DNA from: Thermoguttaceae bacterium
GTDB taxonomy: Bacteria; Planctomycetota; Planctomycetia; Pirellulales; Thermoguttaceae
Length of the DNA stretch: 64,000 bases
Reading direction: 5' to 3'
Assembly (NCBI GenBank): GCA_017407125.1
Contig: JAFQXE010000024.1
Coordinates: 1 to 64,000, forward strand
In this document: one piece after another, positions 61,990 through 64,000 of the stretch
How the letters are laid out: every line of letters begins with the position of its first letter
Position numbering within the stretch: position 1 is the stretch's first letter
Made by a program: the position numbers and the translations under genes
The notes under the pieces: generated by a model
What the model was told of the DNA's origin: nothing
The model's database searches: none
The model's input: the letters and a program-made list of their open reading frames with translations, nothing else

Positions 61990-62210
61990 TGAACCGGGGT
62001 GCGTAAGTCCCCGAAAAAAACTCACGCTCTAGTTCGCAATGTACGCGAAGTTTTAAAGATTTCTTTGTGTTCTTTGTGTTCTTTGTGTTCTTTGTGGTAA
62101 AATTTCTTCAGCGGGCGAGATGCCCGCGAACCGGGCTCAACAAAGTCTGTTCGCGGGTCGTTTTTCCATTGGCAGGCGAGGACGCCTGCGGTCGACGAGG
62201 ACGTCGACCC
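61990..62210. repeat. CGCAAAG module copy 3 and a chain of perfect hairpins
   Basis: ACCGGGGTGCGTAAGTCC starts a minus-oriented CGCAAAG module with a 9-bp tandem repeat TTCTTTGTG (four copies, 62060-62095). Then GCGGGC-GAGAT-GCCCGC (62111-62127), GCAGGCG-AGGA-CGCCTGC (62172-62189 region) and GGTCGACG-AGGA-CGTCGACC (62190-62209), the last two with the same AGGA loop and no spacer. 62230-62275 is an AATTCCGAATTCC stutter. Confidence 0.75.
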
Positions 62211-62276
62211 TCCGAAGAAAATCGCGTCACGCTTGCGTAATTCCGAATTCCTAATTCCGCATTCCGAATTACTATT

Positions 62277-64000
62277 TTATTTTCCCTCGACCATTTCCGC
62301 CAAGCCGAGGTCGATAAACTGTCCGCCGCTGGTCTGTTTGACGTGGACGGCGATGACGTTCGTTCCTTTCTTAAGAGCTTTGCAGGCTTCGGGCGAAACG
62401 TCCTGAACGGTATAGGCGGTAACGTATCCGGTCAGGCTGAACGCTTTGACGCCGTTGATGTAGACGTCGCAGTCTTCGTCATGGAAGAGCGTCGCGGCTA
62501 GGAAACCTTCCAGATTCCCATCGAATTCAAACGTCTTGCGAAGCCAGATGTCGGACGTTTCCCATTTCGTTGTCGGAATGTTGTACTGGTCTTGTCTGCC
62601 GAATCCCGCAACGCCTTCTTCCCATTTGGAATCGTCAAACGCGGGCTGAGTCCAGTCGTCTGAGGGCTGTTCGGTGGTGAACTTCCAAACGTTTTCTCCC
62701 TTGCGGGCGTCGTCGAAAAGAACGCGCTTGACAACCGGGGCAGGGCGGAAGAGAATCGAGTTCGCCTTGGCGACGTTTTCCTCGCCCATCTTGTTGACCT
62801 CGCGGTCGTAGGTCATCAGACCGTTGGATTCCGTTTCGACGTCGGTCGTCTGCGTATAAACGCCGGCGGAAAGCCCTTCGTCAATCAGCGTGCGAAGCCG
62901 CTTCATCAGTCCGGTGTAACGTTCCAACAACGCGGCGCTGTCACCCATGTTGACGTAGCCCCAGTTGCCGTCGGTTTTCCAGAAATGTCCCTGCAGCGGA
63001 AGCCCCAAGCCGCCGAATTCGCCCAGTACGATAGCAAATTCGTCGCTGTTGGCGGGACGGTTCGGACCGGGATAAGAGTGCATGTCGTGAACGTCGCCGC
63101 AGTTCTTAAACGTCCAGCCGCTGGCGCAGTTGACGACTCGGGTCGGGTCGAAGTCCTTCGTGTACGCGACAACCTTTTCCGTGTCGAACTGTCCCCATCC
63201 TTCGTTGAACGGAACCCACATAATAACGGACGGCGAGTTCTGAAGCTCAGTCATGATGTCCGTCCATTCGTTGTAGTAGTTTTGAGAGGCTTCGGGAGCT
63301 TCGGGACGTCCAACGGCGTTGCTGCCGGAGGGCATGTCCTGCCAGACGAGCAAGCCAAGTTTGTCACAGTGATAGTAGAACCGGCGGGATTCGACCTTGA
63401 CGTGCTTGCGGAGCATGTTGAACCCCATCTTTTGGGTCGCGATCAGGTCGTATTTCAGAGCCTCGTCCGTCGGAGCCGTGTACAGTCCGTCCGGCCACCA
63501 GCCCTGATCCAACGGACCGTACTGGAAGATAAACTTGCCGTTAACCAGCAGACGCAGATAGTCGTCCTTGTCTTTGCCGATAGTCGACGTTCTCAAGCCA
63601 ATGTAGCTGTCGACCTTGTCGATTTGCTCGGCGTTGATCGCCAGCTTATAAACGACGTTGTACAGATACGGCGAGCCGGGCGCCCAGAATTTGGGGTCTT
63701 CGATCTTGCCGGTAAAGGTAAACTTGCCGTCTACGATTCTGGTCCATTCAGCAAAGACGACTTTACCTTCCGCGTCGTAAATAGCGACTTCCGCCGCGGT
63801 GTTTTCGATGGTCGTGTCAGCCACGAACGCAGTTCCCTGAATAACAAACGAGCCGTCCAGAGCGGGCGTCAGTTTGCCGTCTTTGAGCGTCGCCGCGTAT
63901 CCAGCCGCGGAAAGAATCTGTCCCTGTGGAGCAACCGGTTCCATCCAGACGGATCCCCACAAACCTGTAACAGCGGTGTACATGATTCCGCCGGGGCGGC
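62277..64000 (-). CDS. Glycoside hydrolase family 2 protein, 5' end outside the window
   Basis: This is the C-terminal 573 residues or so of a GH2 enzyme (beta-galactosidase, beta-glucuronidase or related); the frame is open to the window edge, and upstream codons read RPGGIMYTAVTGLWGSVW, so the Met at 63983 is internal. After the immunoglobulin-like domain comes the TIM barrel: acid/base Glu in PFNEGWGQFD (residue 261 counting from that Met) and nucleophile Glu in GEFGGLG (322). A second sugar-binding-like jelly-roll follows (about 430-568). Such enzymes degrade plant or host polysaccharides, in line with the esterase and the DUF4838 protein. Specificity cannot be read. Confidence 0.85.
   Translation of the reverse strand, partial: RPGGIMYTAVTGLWGSVWMEPVAPQGQILSAAGYAATLKDGKLTPALDGSFVIQGTAFVADTTIENTAAEVAIYDAEGKVVFAEWTRIVDGKFTFTGKIEDPKFWAPGSPYLYNVVYKLAINAEQIDKVDSYIGLRTSTIGKDKDDYLRLLVNGKFIFQYGPLDQGWWPDGLYTAPTDEALKYDLIATQKMGFNMLRKHVKVESRRFYYHCDKLGLLVWQDMPSGSNAVGRPEAPEASQNYYNEWTDIMTELQNSPSVIMWVPFNEGWGQFDTEKVVAYTKDFDPTRVVNCASGWTFKNCGDVHDMHSYPGPNRPANSDEFAIVLGEFGGLGLPLQGHFWKTDGNWGYVNMGDSAALLERYTGLMKRLRTLIDEGLSAGVYTQTTDVETESNGLMTYDREVNKMGEENVAKANSILFRPAPVVKRVLFDDARKGENVWKFTTEQPSDDWTQPAFDDSKWEEGVAGFGRQDQYNIPTTKWETSDIWLRKTFEFDGNLEGFLAATLFHDEDCDVYINGVKAFSLTGYVTAYTVQDVSPEACKALKKGTNVIAVHVKQTSGGQFIDLGLAEMVEGK

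Overview
The window looks like a chromosomal segment of a member of the Planctomycetota (PVC superphylum), probably an anaerobe or gut/sediment type. The evidence is two prepilin-like proteins with the H-X9-DG/DUF1559 layout, a DUF4838 protein, three PEP-CTERM proteins built of autotransporter-type beta-strand repeats (one also carrying Chlamydia Pmp-like GGAI/FxxN repeats), a pyrophosphate-type phosphofructokinase and a caspase-like protein. This placement is an inference; there is no rRNA gene, and I found no tRNA, IS transposase, prophage or CRISPR array. TGA is an ordinary stop codon here (for example it ends prfA).

Layout. 1-5.7 kb: secreted esterase, then yajC-secDF. 5.8-9.6 kb: thiC and a DUF4838 gene bracketed by two copies of a cruciform repeat. 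9.6-13.8 kb (minus strand): class I glutamine amidotransferase, dapA, pdxJ, a lipase-like membrane protein. 14-19 kb: PPi-phosphofructokinase, a Sel1 protein, rpmE-prfA. 19.5-23 kb: a PEP-CTERM beta-strand protein interrupted by one in-frame TGA, then a 151-bp perfect-ended inverted-repeat element. 23-30.4 kb: larE, an Hsp70-family chaperone, pyrK overlapping a U32 peptidase gene, a methyltransferase. 30.6-34.9 kb: two DUF1559 pseudopilin-like genes, an exported unknown, scpB. 35-43.8 kb: gmd, a glycosyltransferase, an AlgX-like SGNH protein, an HD hydrolase, apbE, folK. 44-47.5 kb: a secreted caspase/beta-helix fusion and homoserine dehydrogenase. 47.6-55.6 kb: two tandemly duplicated giant PEP-CTERM genes with duplicated promoters. 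56-64 kb: hisC between inverted repeats, an SDR oxidoreductase, a HIRAN-WYL pair with a perfect palindromic operator, a membrane protein and a truncated GH2 glycosidase.

The protein-coding part is mostly housekeeping metabolism (thiamine, lysine/threonine, pyridoxal, histidine and folate precursors, secretion, translation) plus cell-surface and polysaccharide genes. The most unusual aspect is the intergenic DNA. Nearly every larger gap is filled by at least six families of short, hairpin-forming or stuttering repeat modules that are shared between gaps, recombined as mosaics, and often placed symmetrically around single genes (DUF4838 gene, hisC). They sometimes run into start or stop regions and lengthen apparent reading frames, so I trimmed many N-termini to the first Met that matches the protein family.

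Best candidates for new biology: the intergenic repeat system with its 151-bp multi-hairpin element, the HIRAN-WYL regulatory unit, the caspase/beta-helix fusion, and the hybrid Pmp/beta-strand PEP-CTERM surface proteins.
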